64,000 bases of DNA from Undaria pinnatifida (lineage: Eukaryota > Sar > Phaeophyceae > Laminariales > Alariaceae): positions 9,951,689 to 10,015,688 of the forward strand of contig JABAKD010000028.1 in assembly GCA_012845835.1 (NCBI GenBank), read 5' to 3'. The notes beneath the pieces were generated by a model that searched no databases, was not told the DNA's origin, and saw only the letters and a list, made by a program, of their open reading frames with translations. The translations under genes were made by a program, and so were the position numbers. Within the stretch, counting starts at the first letter, position 1. The number at the start of each line of letters is the position of its first letter. Below are positions 53,451 to 64,000 of this stretch, piece by piece.

Positions 53451-54473
53451 AACAGCGACGACAGGCTCAAGTGCAGCGGTGGCTACGCTCGCCACCGCAG
53501 CAGCGCCCGCAGCCACTTCTGCAGCTGCTTGGCGCCTGAAGCGACGAACGCTCCGCGCCGAGGGCTCGCGTAGAGGGGGGGCAGTCTCGAGAACTAAAAA
53601 CGTACTATTAATAGAGCCTTCAATACTATTTGTATGTGGTACTGAATGGCAAGTGGTCGCAGCAGCACCCTCAAAATAATTCAAAGCAAGTCCCGTACTA
53701 TTCTGTCCGAGCGGAGAAAAAATTATCTCATCATTGTAATCTAAGCTGTATGCAACAGAGGTTGTGCGGGTATTCGCTGCAGCCATGGGGGGGGGGGGGA
53801 CTCCCCGAGAGCAGGCCCTCGAGCCTCCCTGCAAGGGCCAGCCCCGACCATACCTCTACCAGGAGCGGCACTGTGGTGGGTGGGGGTATGCCTCGGCAGA
53901 ATCTGTGCTCGTGTGGCTCGTATGGCTTGGTTACGCATCGACTTGTGTACAAAATTCGCATCCGAACCAGGGCCGAGGCCAAGGCCATCTGCCAAGCAAA
54001 AGGGTGTGCATGAGGGGCAACGCTACCTCAGCGGTGCTGGGTAGTGCCAGGGACAGAGGCATGGCTGGTGGCTGGAGCGGCAACGGTACACCAGCAGGCC
54101 TGGGTAGGGCTCGGGATAGAGGTGTGGCTGGCGGCTTCGATGCAGAGAAGGTGGCCGTTGGTGTTGTCTGTTGGGCATGTGCGCATGTTGCCCAAAATAT
54201 TTAGCCTCGTCAGAGAAGCGGCCCTCGCGAAAGTGGTCGATGAGGGGGGGCTCGCTTGCACCGGCTGTGAGCTGGTCTAGGGCAAAGGGTTTTATCCTGG
54301 GTCGCTCTGCTCATCTCAGAGGGGCGTGGGGAGCTCGCGCCAGGGTGGTTCATCAGTGGGGGTGAAAGAAACACGAGAGCTAATCGCGCACTCTACTCAT
54401 AAGTCGGAGCAATGAGTAACGCAAACGAAAGAAAAAACTGCCAAGAGAGCACATCCAGATTTCGACGACGTCA
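53451..54473 (-). pseudogene. Gypsy element F: gag remnant, pol deleted
   Basis: On the minus strand this follows an LTR end (TATACA at 54,474) and matches the leader and gag of element E: the GATGAACCACCC leader at about 54,340, then TTCGGATGCGAATTTTG, ACACGAGCACAG, CACCACAGTGCC and CTACGCGAGCCCTCGG. The ATG of E is TAG here. An open frame at 53,355-53,834 is Ala-, Val- and Ser-rich (RQAAAEVAAGAAAVASVATA). A ~60-base tandem pair lies at 54,018-54,142. There is no RT or integrase; gag runs directly into the 3' LTR at a shared TTGCGACCGC. Confidence 0.65.
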
Positions 54474-54730
54474 TGTATAATAAGATTGCGGGCTGTTACA
54501 GACACAGGCCACTCTTTGCAGGTCTCTGTACTAGGCAGGCTCCACGTTGGTCACTCACTTGTACTAGATCAGCTCTTGTACTAGTTGCGCACACTCCACG
54601 GACGAACTGAACGCGTGCGATTCTGCGAAGCAAAGTCATGTGAAACCCCTTTTAAATATTTGAAGTACCTAGATATTCCGCCTTCTTAGGCTTCCAGAGC
54701 AATACCATAACATTCTCAACTCAGGAACTA
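54474..54730 (-). mobile_element. 5' LTR of element F, 3' tail only
   Basis: TGTATAATAAGATT at 54,474 is the reverse complement of the LTR end CTTATTATACA seen at 2,205. ACAGACACAGGCCACTC, TCCACGTTGGTCACTCACTT and CCTTCTTAGGCTTCC-type sequence follow. The upstream part of the LTR is missing beyond about 54,730. Confidence 0.7.
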
Positions 54731-55609
54731 CTACATTACAGAGGTACTCAAAGCCAGAGTCACTGATTTTTTTTAAACTACGTTTCGGTGCATACCTAGG
54801 CCATGGAATTGCTCATCGGTTGTACTTTTTTCATTTGATCACAGGCAGTTTTGGGAGTCGGTATGGACATCCCCAAATATAAATGAGGATATCAGAAAAT
54901 TATCAAGTTGGGGTGTGCCCTTTTCCCAGCACGCGTGAAGTGCCGAATGTTTGCGGGGTCGTGTTTTTCGGGCGGCGGTCGACGCTTCTTTTATTGGTCG
55001 TGACTACATGTTTACGGTGTCAAACGAAAACAAGATGTGTTTTCGTCGGTACCGGCCCCCCGATGAGACACCGAGATGTAAGGGGTGCTGGTTTTAGGCT
55101 AGATTTCTTTTTTGAGAGAGCACGTGTCCTACACTAGTGCCTGTAATAATTCGAATCTAACAGCTATCGAAAGTAAAGTTTGCCGTAATTTGTAGGCTAA
55201 GTTGGTTATGGGGCTCTTTCTTATGAGATGGCCGGTAATGTACAGCTACTAGGAGAGCGTCGTGGGCCCGAGAGCGTGGGAGAGGAAAACTAAGGGAAGG
55301 TAATTGACTGTTAACAGTTTCGGGAATGGCGGTAAACCCCAAGTAAGGAAAACGAGGGGGGGCGGCGAGTGGACACCTGGATCACACGACAACATGTTCA
55401 GAGTATAGAACGTTGCTGGGCATGAGGATCCCTCAAGCTGGGCTGGGGCAGACAGTGTTCGCCACCACCATATGCTATACCGGTGTGGTATAATGTAATC
55501 CGTTAAACAATGGTAGTGCTGTCAATGGAAACAAATGGTCCGCCTGCCCGCACCCTAGTGGCATCTATTATCAGGAGCGCTTCCTAATTTCGTATTCGCC
55601 ACGTGACAC
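54731..55609. other. Unassigned stretch
   Basis: No repeat family, exon or domain recognised. An 84-codon frame at 54,883 has no known motif. Confidence 0.35.
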
Positions 55610-55730
55610 AGACAGTAATACGCGCGATTGAAGTATCACACACGGCTTGCGAAGATGAGTTTCGACGAAATCCTCGATCTCACAGCTGGAGTGTACTTCT
55701 AGTATATTTTATAATAATACGAGAGAACAC
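55610..55730 (-). repeat. DR1 leader fragment, reverse
   Basis: CGCGCGATTGAAGTATCACA, GCTTGCGAAGATGAGTTTCG and TCTCACAGCTGGAGTGTA are the reverse complement of the DR1 leader. Confidence 0.75.
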
Positions 55731-55949
55731 CCGCTTTGCATAACTATTGCCAGATCTCGTCTGCGCCGATTGCTCCCTCGCCTTGGTGTTCACTCAACAA
55801 GGGACCACGGGATGAATTTGGTTGTGTGTCTCGTCGATTTCGTATAATAACAGAAGAAAACAGGGTTGTTCTTGTTTGAAACAATTATGCGTGTCGAGGC
55901 TATTGTCTCTGTTCAATGAGAGCTGCGGGCGCGGCCTTCTACATTATTT

Positions 55950-57390
55950 GCTTTTTTCTCGTGGAAGTTGATGGAAACGGAAGCTTCCACGATTCCATGA
56001 AAGCTTCTAGTGGAAACTTCAAGTTTCCACTACGTCCATAGAAGTTTCCATTACTTCCACATAACAAGCAGCTTCCATGGGAACTTCCGTCGTCTCCCGT
56101 GGAAGCTTTCGTTGAAAAGTGATGGAAACTTCCGTAGAAGGAAGCTTCCGTTGAAAAGTGGTGGAAACTCCCGTAAAAGCTTCCACGGAATTTCCATGGA
56201 AAATCCCAATACTCCAATGTAAGCTGTTTGCATGGAACCTTCCACTACGTCCTTCCATGGAAGTGTAATACTTCCATATATTTCTCTCAGAGCATCCATT
56301 GCAGTAACCGAAGCACCCATAGAAAAACATCCCTCTGAGGGAAAGGAAGCTTCCATAGGACTGTCATCGAAGTTTTCAAGGAAGTGCTGGAATCTTCCAT
56401 GAAACCGGCTTCCTTGCACATGGTGAAAAAAACTTCCACGGGAGTGGAAGCTGGTGCAAGTGTAATCGGCGATAGAGGCACCTGATGACGCTGAAAGTCG
56501 TTCGACTTTCATGAAAGTACTGGAAACTTCCATTGAAGCTGTTGAGGATGATAGGTGTTTTAGACTACCACCTACCTAGGCAATGTTCAGTAGCATTGAC
56601 TGGTTCATTGCTGTACTCGTAGTCGTAGCAGAACTAGAAAGTAACATATGAGCGTTACAGCTGAAACGGAACTTTCTTGAAGGAAATGGAAGATATTCTA
56701 GAAAAGTGGCGGGATTGCCACCTGTTCGACTAATAATGCTGTAGACTATAGTTCGAGGTCATATCGTACCAGGTAGTCGAGTTCTCGAAATCAGAGGCTT
56801 CTGGAAGGAGTAGTGCTCTTGACGCTGAGACGGATGACGCGGGTGGCCCCACCCCATTCACTCCTCTCTCTCCTCTCATCCTCCTACTCGTCCTCGTCAG
56901 TTTTCAGTGTCCCCTGAACTCTGGACACAGCAGTCCGTTGTTCTCAGGTGTTTATTTTCTTGGCAAAAATCGCCCTATAAAGCATCAACATATTTCTGCC
57001 TCATGCATCTATCTTGCACGCTCCTTCGGTAAGCTTAATTGCTGCCAGCGCCAGCCTCTGCGACCACGCCAGGTCGCATCGTCACGTACTCCAATGGATG
57101 CATTTAGGGTTCGGGATAGGGTCAAGTGTACGCCAGCTTCTAGTTAGTGGAATTTTCCACTACTGCAACCTTTCTTTACTTCCACAAAACCAGCTTCCAT
57201 GGGAGCTTACATCGTCTTCCGTGGAAGCTTCCGTTGAATTAGTGGAAACTTCCGTGGAATTTCCGTAGAAGCTTCCAAGGGAATTTCCATAGAAATTTTA
57301 CTACTTCCATGTATTATGATGTTTCCATGAAAACTTGCAACTGCTCCCTTTCATGGAAGTGTAATACTTCCATGTACTTCTCTCCAGACT
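55950..57390. repeat. Low-complexity DNA built from CTTCCATGGAAG / GGAAGCTTCC motifs
   Basis: Strongest at 55,955-56,545 and 57,150-57,385. Short palindromes (TTCCATGGAA, GAAGCTTC) recur at irregular 9-25 base spacing on both strands. The frames they produce (SFHGSFH, WKLP, MEAS types) are by-products. 56,550-57,150 between them is ordinary sequence with nothing recognised. Confidence 0.75.
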
Positions 57391-57959
57391 TCCAAGAAAG
57401 TAGAGAGCGTCGGTGTAGAGAGCGCACAGGAGAGCTCGTACAGACCCACCCCACCTAGTTTTTGCTTCCGCTTGTAGTGCATGTTGTCATCGTGGCCGTT
57501 GACCACGTCTACGTCTGCCCCACTTGGTTCTTTCGGGGGAGATAAACTACTTGCCGCCACTCGGGTCTGGCGGCGTATCTAACGGTGATCCATTCTGGAG
57601 GTTACTAAATGCATCTGGCGGTAATCATTACGAAGATCTGTATCTCCTATGTTCACTCTCCACAGAGACTGCACCGGTGTGTTTGCATGTGTGAGCGAGC
57701 GTGGTGCTGTCGACACAGAACGGGTGTGTGAGTGAGTACGTGTGTTTGTGTCGTGTCTGTGTGTGACGCGGCGGGACGTGGGACGTCAGTTCATAATGTA
57801 GGACATACCCGACATCGCCCTCTCGGGTGAAACACGTATACATATAATACCCGTACGTAGCTGTACCCCGGGTATATCTACAAAAGTATACCCCGTACCC
57901 CGGGGATTGAGTCATCCCACGGTATGGGTTGCACGTTTTGAGCCAAACCGTTTGTGGTA
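57391..57959. other. Unassigned stretch with GT-rich segment
   Basis: 57,680-57,770 is rich in GTGTGTG-type steps. The segment at 57,800-57,905 (CGACATCGCCCTC, GGGTGAAACACGTATACATAT, TACCCCGGGTAT) is repeated at 58,730-58,820. Confidence 0.45.
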
Positions 57960-58097
57960 ACGTCAATGTTAATGTTAATGTCAGTGTTAGTGGTAATGTT
58001 AATGTTAATGTCAGTGTTAGTGTTAATGTTAATGTTAATGTTAATGTTAATGTTAATGTTAATGTTAATGTTAATGTTAATGTTAATGTTAATGTTA
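57960..58097 (+). repeat. (AATGTT)n hexanucleotide microsatellite
   Basis: About 23 units of AATGTT, perfect in the second half and with CAGTGTT, GTGTT and GGT variants in the first. It explains the Asn/Ile- and Val/Asn-repeat open frames on both strands. Confidence 0.97.
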
Positions 58098-58299
58098 CGG
58101 TTGAGCTCCAGTGAGGAACTAACGGTTAGTCCAATAATATTCAAGAGTATAATTCGTGTCAGGGCTAGGGAATAGATGTTTGGTCGGTTTGCGCGAACGA
58201 ATGTTTTCAAAGTCCTATTTCGGGTGATGATGATATCGAGCTCCTCATGTTAGGAGCTCGGAAACCTTTCTGCTGCCCCCTGCGATGGGATGGCCCTAT

Positions 58300-59060
58300 T
58301 CTTCAACGGAATCTCACGACGGGTATGATTATAGGGGCGTACAAACCTCACAGGAGTTACGAATACGGCATTGTTTTCTTACAGAACCCACAGAACCCAC
58401 AGAATGAATGAACCTGGGGTAGACCAGTGCCACGCTGGGGGGCGGTAACCCCCGTTTTCATTGCTGAAGTTTTGCCACTCGCACGAGTGACTGTTTATCT
58501 CACGGGAAAAAAAGGGTCTTTGCGATTTTGTTGGTGCAGCGCAGATTGCCATTCCATTGCCGGTTCATACCTAAAAGCTAAAAAACACACGTAAAGCTTA
58601 TGGCCACAAAGGGAACGGAGCGTCACTTGCGCGAGTGACCCCGAGCCACGGCAAATAAATCTCACAAAAGCGATTCCCCTACCAAAGCCTTGGTAGGTAT
58701 GACATTGTTTTCTTACAAGCCCCACGACGTACCCGACGTCGCCCTCCCGCGTGAAACACCTATACATATCGTACCCGTAGCTGAACCCCGGGTATTCCTT
58801 CAAACGTATACGCGTACCCCGGGCATTCTACAAAGGAATCTCACGCCGGGTATGATTATACGGGCGTACAGAACTTGCAGAAGTTTCGAATACGGCATTA
58901 TCTTCTTACATAACCCACAGAACTTCGGGTATGGCATTATGTTGTTACAGAACCAACAGAGATTCGGGTACGTTATTATTTTCTTCCGTAACCCAGAGAA
59001 GTTCCGGTTACCGGTATGAATCTCATACAGAACCTGTCGGGTACGAGAAATACCATGGTA
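58300..59060 (+). repeat. Local duplicated modules around a MITE
   Basis: GGAATCTCACGACGGGTATG / TATAGGGGCGTACA / AATACGGCATTGTTTTCTTA at 58,309-58,385 recur at 58,850-58,915, and shorter, more diverged units (GGGTATGGCATTATGTTGTT, GGGTACGTTATTATTTTCTT) follow to 59,010. The units are about 45-50 bases and end in ACAGAACCCACAGA-type sequence. Confidence 0.7.
58422..58692 (+). mobile_element. MITE, same family as 40,525
   Basis: Left end CCAGTGCCACGCTGGGGGG, right end from the other strand CCAAGGCTTTGGTAGGGG. Internal GCCACTCGCACGAGTGAC and GTCACTTGCGCGAGTGACCC sit in the same order and orientation as in the 40,525 copy. Ends have diverged; no sure target duplication. Confidence 0.65.
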
Positions 59061-59099
59061 AATGCCCCAGGTACGCTTCTGTACGTACCCTATAGAATA

Positions 59100-59640
59100 C
59101 AATCTTGCGCTTACATCACTCCATGGAACTGTGCATGTATTCATGGAAGTTGTCAGTACCAGCCGTACTTGCATGGAAGTTGTCAGTACCAGCCGTACTT
59201 GCATGGAAGCTTCCAGTACTTGCATGAACACGTTTTCCAGGACTTCCTTCCATGGAAGCTGTCGGAGCTTCCATGGAAGTGTGGAAGCTCCTACCGCATT
59301 CACGGAAGCTTCGGCGGAACTGGTTCAACGTTCCATGGACGTACATTGAAGCGATTCAAGCTGCCACGGAAGGTTCTATGAGGGTACACTAAATAGTATA
59401 ATCTGCTTCAATGAGAGCTTCAATTACTTCCGTGGGAAGTTCCACTACTTCAGCGGCAGCTTCCCCAAAATTCCATGGAAAAACACGAACGGAACCTTTC
59501 GCTAAAGCTTTCCTGACTTTCATGGAAGCTTCCATGGAAGCTTCCTCGGACGCTCCCACCCACGCTTCTGTCAAAGCTTCCATTACGTCTGTGGAAGCTC
59601 CCACAGAAGTTTCCACTAAGTACATTGTTCGGTATTCGAT
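59100..59640. repeat. Low-complexity CTTCCATGGAAG-type DNA with a 30-base tandem
   Basis: Two and a half copies of CATGGAAGTTGTCAGTACCA / GCCGTACTTG lie at 59,145-59,225, followed by the same TTCCATGGAAGCTTCC vocabulary as 55,950-57,390. Open frames rich in Glu-Ala-Ser are by-products. Confidence 0.75.
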
Positions 59641-59866
59641 TGGGATCCGGTGGCAAATGGCAGCACAGGCTTGCGTTGGTAGTGGTCAAACTACCTTGCT
59701 GGCGCTTGGGACTCAAATACGATGTTTCATGTTGATAGTGAGCGCTTGTGGGCAAGAAAGGTAGAAGGAGAAGGGAAAAACAAGAGGAAGAAAACAGGAA
59801 GAGTGAAAGGGGAGTGCGCTCTTGCCTTACCGTCTTCGACCAACTAAGCTCTACGGCCACATAAAA

Positions 59867-60259
59867 TGTTACCCTACGGGTTGCTGCCTGATCTACAAAC
59901 AGCAACGTTCCCTGAGGCTTGCTCGTGGTCTACAGTACCTACAGCAATGTTCCTTGAGGTATGTTCTTTAAAGCTTAGCTAATTCAACGTCCCAATAGTC
60001 GACCGACATCTTATTCCCAGATCATTGCTTGTACTTACGTTGTTGCCCCCCATTGCTACCCATATATAATCACACCGCATTGCTCGTACATACTACCAGG
60101 TACTACAGGTAGGCCGACCGCATATCGCTGGCTACGATGCTTCTGCTTATTTAGGAGTAGTATCTTCCGCTGAGCATTGACCAGGTATACCGCTGTACTG
60201 TTGTAATCGCTACTGAACATTTGTCACGAGAATAGGCTGCTGCTGTCTACTTCTTAACA
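59867..60259 (-). mobile_element. 3' LTR of a Ty1/copia element
   Basis: On the minus strand it begins TGTTAAGAAG directly after a purine tract and ends GGGTAACA, giving 5'-TG...CA-3' ends and a length of 393 bases, typical for copia LTRs. It lies downstream of copia RNase H coding sequence in the same direction. The second LTR is not in the window. Confidence 0.6.
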
Positions 60260-60271
60260 CTCCCCCTGAAT
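60260..60271 (-). promoter_or_regulatory. Polypurine tract of the copia element
   Basis: ATTCAGGGGGAG on the minus strand sits immediately before the LTR start TGTTAAG, the usual primer site for plus-strand DNA synthesis. Confidence 0.6.
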
Positions 60272-61440
60272 GGACGTCGCGTCTGCGAAAAATGCTAATG
60301 TCGCAAACAAGCACTTCGTTGCATCCTTCCCTTGGCTTACCCCTTAAAGCTTGTGGCGGGAAATGTTGTCGCAACTGGCGTCCTCCTTCACTGTTGAGCT
60401 TGCCAACTCAACGCATGCTAATGCATGTATACGCGCTATCACTGTCGAAACTGATACTCTGAAAATCAACATGCCAAAGAACAACACATTCAGGCCCGTG
60501 CGTTGACGTCGGCAATGTGGATGAGGCAAGAGTCCTAATGTGTTTGAAAAAATACTTGTTGAGTTTGAATACCAGCAAGAGTCTGAATCACGAAATGTCA
60601 GTCAAGCGGCAGCTATGACCCATTTAACCATACCAAGTACGTCGCAAGGAATTTCTTTTGAAGAAAAACGTAACGGTTCAAAGTCTACCGTGTGCTACAA
60701 TGAACTCGAAAACTAGATAAACAATTTCCATAATAATGCCACACAAAATGTATGCCTTGCAGCGTTTCGTGTGTTGATGACCGCCCCCCGCAAATACGCT
60801 CTGTGTTCTAACTATTTTGGCCTAAGAAGCCACTGGTGAAGCTGATGAAGCTGATGAAGCTGAAATGACGAAGCAGGCGCAGCCGATGAAAAAGCCGATG
60901 AAAAATACTTGTCCGCCACTAGCTCTTCTGCAGTCCCTGATGTAGAAGCCTCTGCTGTATCCATCTCGGAATATATCCGTGCTGTTGTCAGATAGTCCCA
61001 TTGAAATTGTGGATGTTTGTTCATGCCCTAAACTCCTTGATTAGCCTGATGAGGTAACGGTGACGATGCCTGTTTAGGAATTATGTCCCTAAACTGGGAT
61101 GTTGTCTTCGGTCGGCTCGTAGTGAAAGCTAACCTTGCGTCCCTGCACGATTTCGCGGATGTATAAACGCAGTAGAGCCACGCACTCAGCACGCGAGCTG
61201 GATGTGTGGTTCCCGGCCTTGTGCATGGCTGAAGTGTTCTCGATATGAAAAGGGAACGCACTTCAACGCCTTTCCGAACCGGGGCTAATCCATCATGCTA
61301 GCGACGACTATCTCTGTTATCGTTCGTGCTGCTGCGACAAGTTCTGCTTCCATGGACCGTGATTCCTTGAAGACTTGCCTTACAGCTCACTGGGTTGTTG
61401 CCTCATCTAGCATCCAAAAACGCGATTAGGGTAAAATGAG
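60272..61440 (-). pseudogene. Copia element: RNase H and C-terminal tail
   Basis: Minus-strand translation near 61,290-61,380 gives KESRSMEAELVAAARTITEI, the equivalent of the S-T-A-E-A-E-Y-x-A-L motif of copia RNase H, with a stop soon after. In the next frame ENTSAMHKAGNHT, ALLRLYIREIVQGRKVSFHY and EPTEDNI follow (61,260-61,080), the classic end of copia pol, then TG-type residues for the RHR tail. At least two frameshifts and several stops break it. The remaining ~700 bases to the LTR hold a Ser/Ala-rich frame (60,812-61,024) of unknown role. Assignment to Ty1/copia is firm for the RNase H segment. Confidence 0.72.
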
Positions 61441-62110
61441 CTTAATTAAGGACGAGAGAACTCTTACCTAACACCGACATTCCTACGTCCCCAATGAGGG
61501 CTCCCTCTTTACTAAGCCAAAGAGCAAGAAGAGTGCGATGACGAGGGCTATTGGGCTAGGTACCTGCCCTCTGAAATTGTCTCCAAACATGATCGCCTAT
61601 GAGGATGGGGATAAGGATCACATGAGCGTGCAATTCGTGACTATCGAGCGTGCGTCAGTTTTTTTTGCACTAGCCGAAACTATGATCGTGTTCAAGGTCA
61701 GTTGCACCGATGGGTCCAGATCCCTTGGAAAGCAAGGTACCCTGGATGTCAGCGTCCGCATGCGGCAAAGCCGATCAGCAGATCAACCGCAGTGGGTCCA
61801 GTCGTTGACATCCAGGTAAAACGATGTGCCGTCGGCGCGAGTGCTGGGGGACGCACGCATCTCCGGCAGTAGCTTTGGCCCACAGAGCCCATAATTTGCG
61901 AGGAATCCTCTCAAACATTAATTGTGCGAAAAATTGTCCAACAACTACTCTCGGTGGTAGCGGCCAGCTTCTGTGCTGTCCCCGGTCACTCGCAGTTTCG
62001 CGCAATGACCCTTTGAGCGTCAATAGTTCAATCGAACAAAGTCCCATGTCCTTAGAAATTCAGTTCTTGGGTCGGAAACCTGCTGCGACCGTCATTTCAG
62101 CGTGCATTCC
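61441..62110 (-). other. Probably upstream copia pol sequence, too decayed to assign
   Basis: Lies upstream of RNase H in the copia direction, so RT would be expected. No YVDD box was found. Minus-strand frames such as 61,775-62,047 (GQFFAQLMFERIPRKLWALW) look like former coding sequence, but I cannot place them in RT or integrase. Confidence 0.3.
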
Positions 62111-63792
62111 CCCGAGGGGAGGTTAAGGATATCCTTGCCCTTCAGGACTTTCGTGTTAATGAACGCTGAGTCAGGGTCGCGATCTTCGTCATCTTCTCGT
62201 CTGAGCTCACATTAAAAAAATCCGAGTTGTTATCGTTTTTCGTGTAGTTACCGCTATTGTCAAGCTTGCGGCGCTTTCTCGTGTAAGCAAGGGCGGAACG
62301 CAGAAGATGTGTGCTTGATCCTGGCTGTGACTAGTGATCGATAAGCACCTCGCTTTCGTGTATGCCGTTGCAAGAAGGCTTCAGCAACGGCGGAACGAAC
62401 GAAGAAGCGTGCTTGATCCTGTATATGGATAAGGATCGACTATTTTTCGTTTATGCATAAAGAACGTCTGTATTCGTACGCAATTCCCCGGCATTGCCAG
62501 CTTCCAACGCCCGTACCCGTACCGTGGTCTAACTGTGAAAAGCGGTGAAAACCTATTGCGCCTCTCACAATAGTAGTAGATATTCCGAATTAAACTCCTC
62601 AATGCGATTATTATATCGCAAATGTATCGCGATTGTGCCGGAGATGTACCTCTCGCGTTCGCACGAAACATTACAAATGGTGCCCTATGACCCTGAGAGG
62701 ACGAAGCCAATCATAATCGACCGCAGTTACAGAAGCGAGATCAGGGAGATATATCCTTGTTGCGGGATTTCTTTACGCCATACACATGGTTGAATGTTGC
62801 CTTCCTTATTAGTGACAGACGGTGTGGGAGTGAGTGTTGAAACTGCCGCGCCCTTGATCCGCGCTCTGACTTCTCGCTCCTGATTTTTTCATGCCGCTGT
62901 ACGATGCACACAACACGCACGTTCGTAATATGGTGTCCAGTCCGAGAATTGAGCTCGTTTTGTTTCATTTTATAATGGATAATAAACTGCTGTGTAATTA
63001 AATTGTTGATATGGAGCAAGGAGATCTCGTCCATGAGAAGGGGCCTGTGTTTTGGGTTCCTTGATGTACAGGAAGTTTCATGCGATATTCATCGATTTTT
63101 CCAAAATAACTCTTTTTGGCGCGTGTGGAGTAGTAGTCCTTGTTTTTCCCGAGCTCGGCATCGAATCGTCTTGTATTAGCGCAATCACGATTATAGTTGT
63201 TTCGACGTCCATGTGCTAATTTAGTTATTACGATAAGCGTGATTGGAACTGTTGTCTTCGATGAAGTAGGTGAAGGCTCGGTACTGCAACACGATAGAGT
63301 GCTAGAGTCAGTACGTATTACAGGTTTGAACTGACTGAGTTCATCGGTGGCACAAAGATATGGTTTTATATGTAGTGCATGCCATTAACACGTGCGTCAC
63401 CAACCCTCGTCGTCCTTATTCGATGTGCTCCTGCCGAAACACAACACCAGGCGATGGATAGATGAAGACGAAGAAAATATCTGTGAAGGTGTTAACAAAT
63501 TGATAGGATGAAGGAAGTGCCTGCCCGACTGCCCTTTAGAGCCAACTTGGCTCGGAACCGTACTGCAATACACTACGTTGTTGATGGTATAGCCACACTA
63601 CAGCAGTAGTTCAAGACATGAGTGAATGTGATACGCCAGGTGCCAGTTATCTGTTGGTATGCACGTTTCGTTTGTGGACATGCGGAAACGGTTGTGGCTT
63701 GCAAGAGAACAACACAGCTTGTGGCAGGTGTGAATTACATCGACGATAGTTTTTTTGTTTAGCGTGACGTAAATAAAGACCTACATAAATAC
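62111..63792. other. Unassigned stretch with one short duplication
   Basis: Near 62,290-62,445 a ~100-base tandem pair shares GGCGGAACG, AGAAG and GTGCTTGATCCTG. Otherwise no exon, domain or repeat family recognised. Confidence 0.35.
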
Positions 63793-64000
63793 CCAGCCTA
63801 CGGTAGGGGGGGATCACTTTTGGGGGCGTTTTCAGCAGGGGCTCGGGGTCGTTCACGCGAGTGACTCCCCTGTTCCTTTGCCTTTGCGGTTGTAAGATTT
63901 GATCCGTGCTATTTTAATGGTGCGATATGAATCTGCAATGGAATGGTGGACTACGCCGCGCCAAAAAATCGCCTGAATGAAACCTTTTTTTTTTCTTCAG
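63793..64000 (-). mobile_element. MITE, start of a fourth copy, cut by window end
   Basis: CCAGCCTACGGTAGGGGGGG is the family's terminal repeat, and GGTCGTTCACGCGAGTGACTC the sub-terminal palindrome, preceded by GGGGCTCG as in the right half of the 40,525 copy. The other end is not in the window, or lies at its very end. Confidence 0.6.

Noticed and set aside
57878-58210. Asn/Ile and Val/Asn repeat proteins
   Set aside because: Translations of the AATGTT microsatellite.
59389-59764. Glu-Ala-Ser-rich repeat protein
   Set aside because: Follows from CTTCCATGGAAG low-complexity DNA; similar frames appear on the opposite strand.

Overview
This window looks like eukaryotic nuclear DNA, very rich in repeats and poor in genes. 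I see no bacterial operons, no rRNA, no intact tRNA and no CRISPR array. Coding signal falls into two groups. The first is interrupted, intron-containing host exons that encode a ten-cysteine secreted module followed by a Ser/Thr/Pro-rich stalk. The second is decayed polyproteins of LTR retrotransposons. The PTASPT-type stalk, long introns and chromodomain-bearing Ty3/gypsy elements fit a stramenopile, most likely a brown alga. That taxonomic call is inference from memory of such genomes and was not checked by search.

Layout. 1-5,815: fragments of Ty3/gypsy LTRs and a pol remnant on the minus strand (element A) whose orientation is opposite to its flanking LTRs. 5,871-9,415: dispersed repeat family DR1 with long G runs, a GATATATTTCAGGGG minisatellite and tRNA-related SINE-like pieces. 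10,636-20,230: three exons of a cysteine-rich, probably cell-surface protein gene. Its roughly 8 kb first visible intron is packed with DR1 copies, a SINE-like element and a fold-back element. 22,247-36,412: a head-to-tail series of three gypsy elements (D, E, E2) on the plus strand, separated by shared LTRs, with a MITE nested in the last LTR. 36,997-38,890: DR1, SINE-like and other repeats. 38,955-45,520: element C on the minus strand, the best preserved gypsy pol. 46,895-49,000: repeats and unrecognised DNA. 50,214-50,836: two exons of a second gene or gene fragment with the same cysteine module. 52,855-54,730: element F, an LTR-gag-LTR remnant that has lost pol. 55,950-59,640: low-complexity CTTCCATGGAAG-type DNA, an AATGTT microsatellite, a MITE and local duplications. 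59,867-61,440: the 3' end of a Ty1/copia element on the minus strand. 63,793-64,000: the start of another MITE.

How it fits together. The gypsy elements share one plan: gag, RT, RNase H, a long Pro/Ala/Arg-rich linker, an H2C2 zinc finger, a DDE integrase, a chromodomain-like segment, and then a conserved extra C-terminal domain. I read that last domain as a possible Tudor/Agenet-like fold. Every copy carries frameshifts or lost catalytic residues, so none looks autonomous. The MITE, SINE-like and DR1 families are probably mobilised in trans or are dead.

The most interesting leads are four. The cysteine modules sit on symmetric phase 1-1 exons. The gypsy polyprotein may carry a second chromatin-reader-like domain. 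A MITE family has a conserved sub-terminal GC-rich palindrome. A tRNA-related element is bounded by direct repeats of itself.
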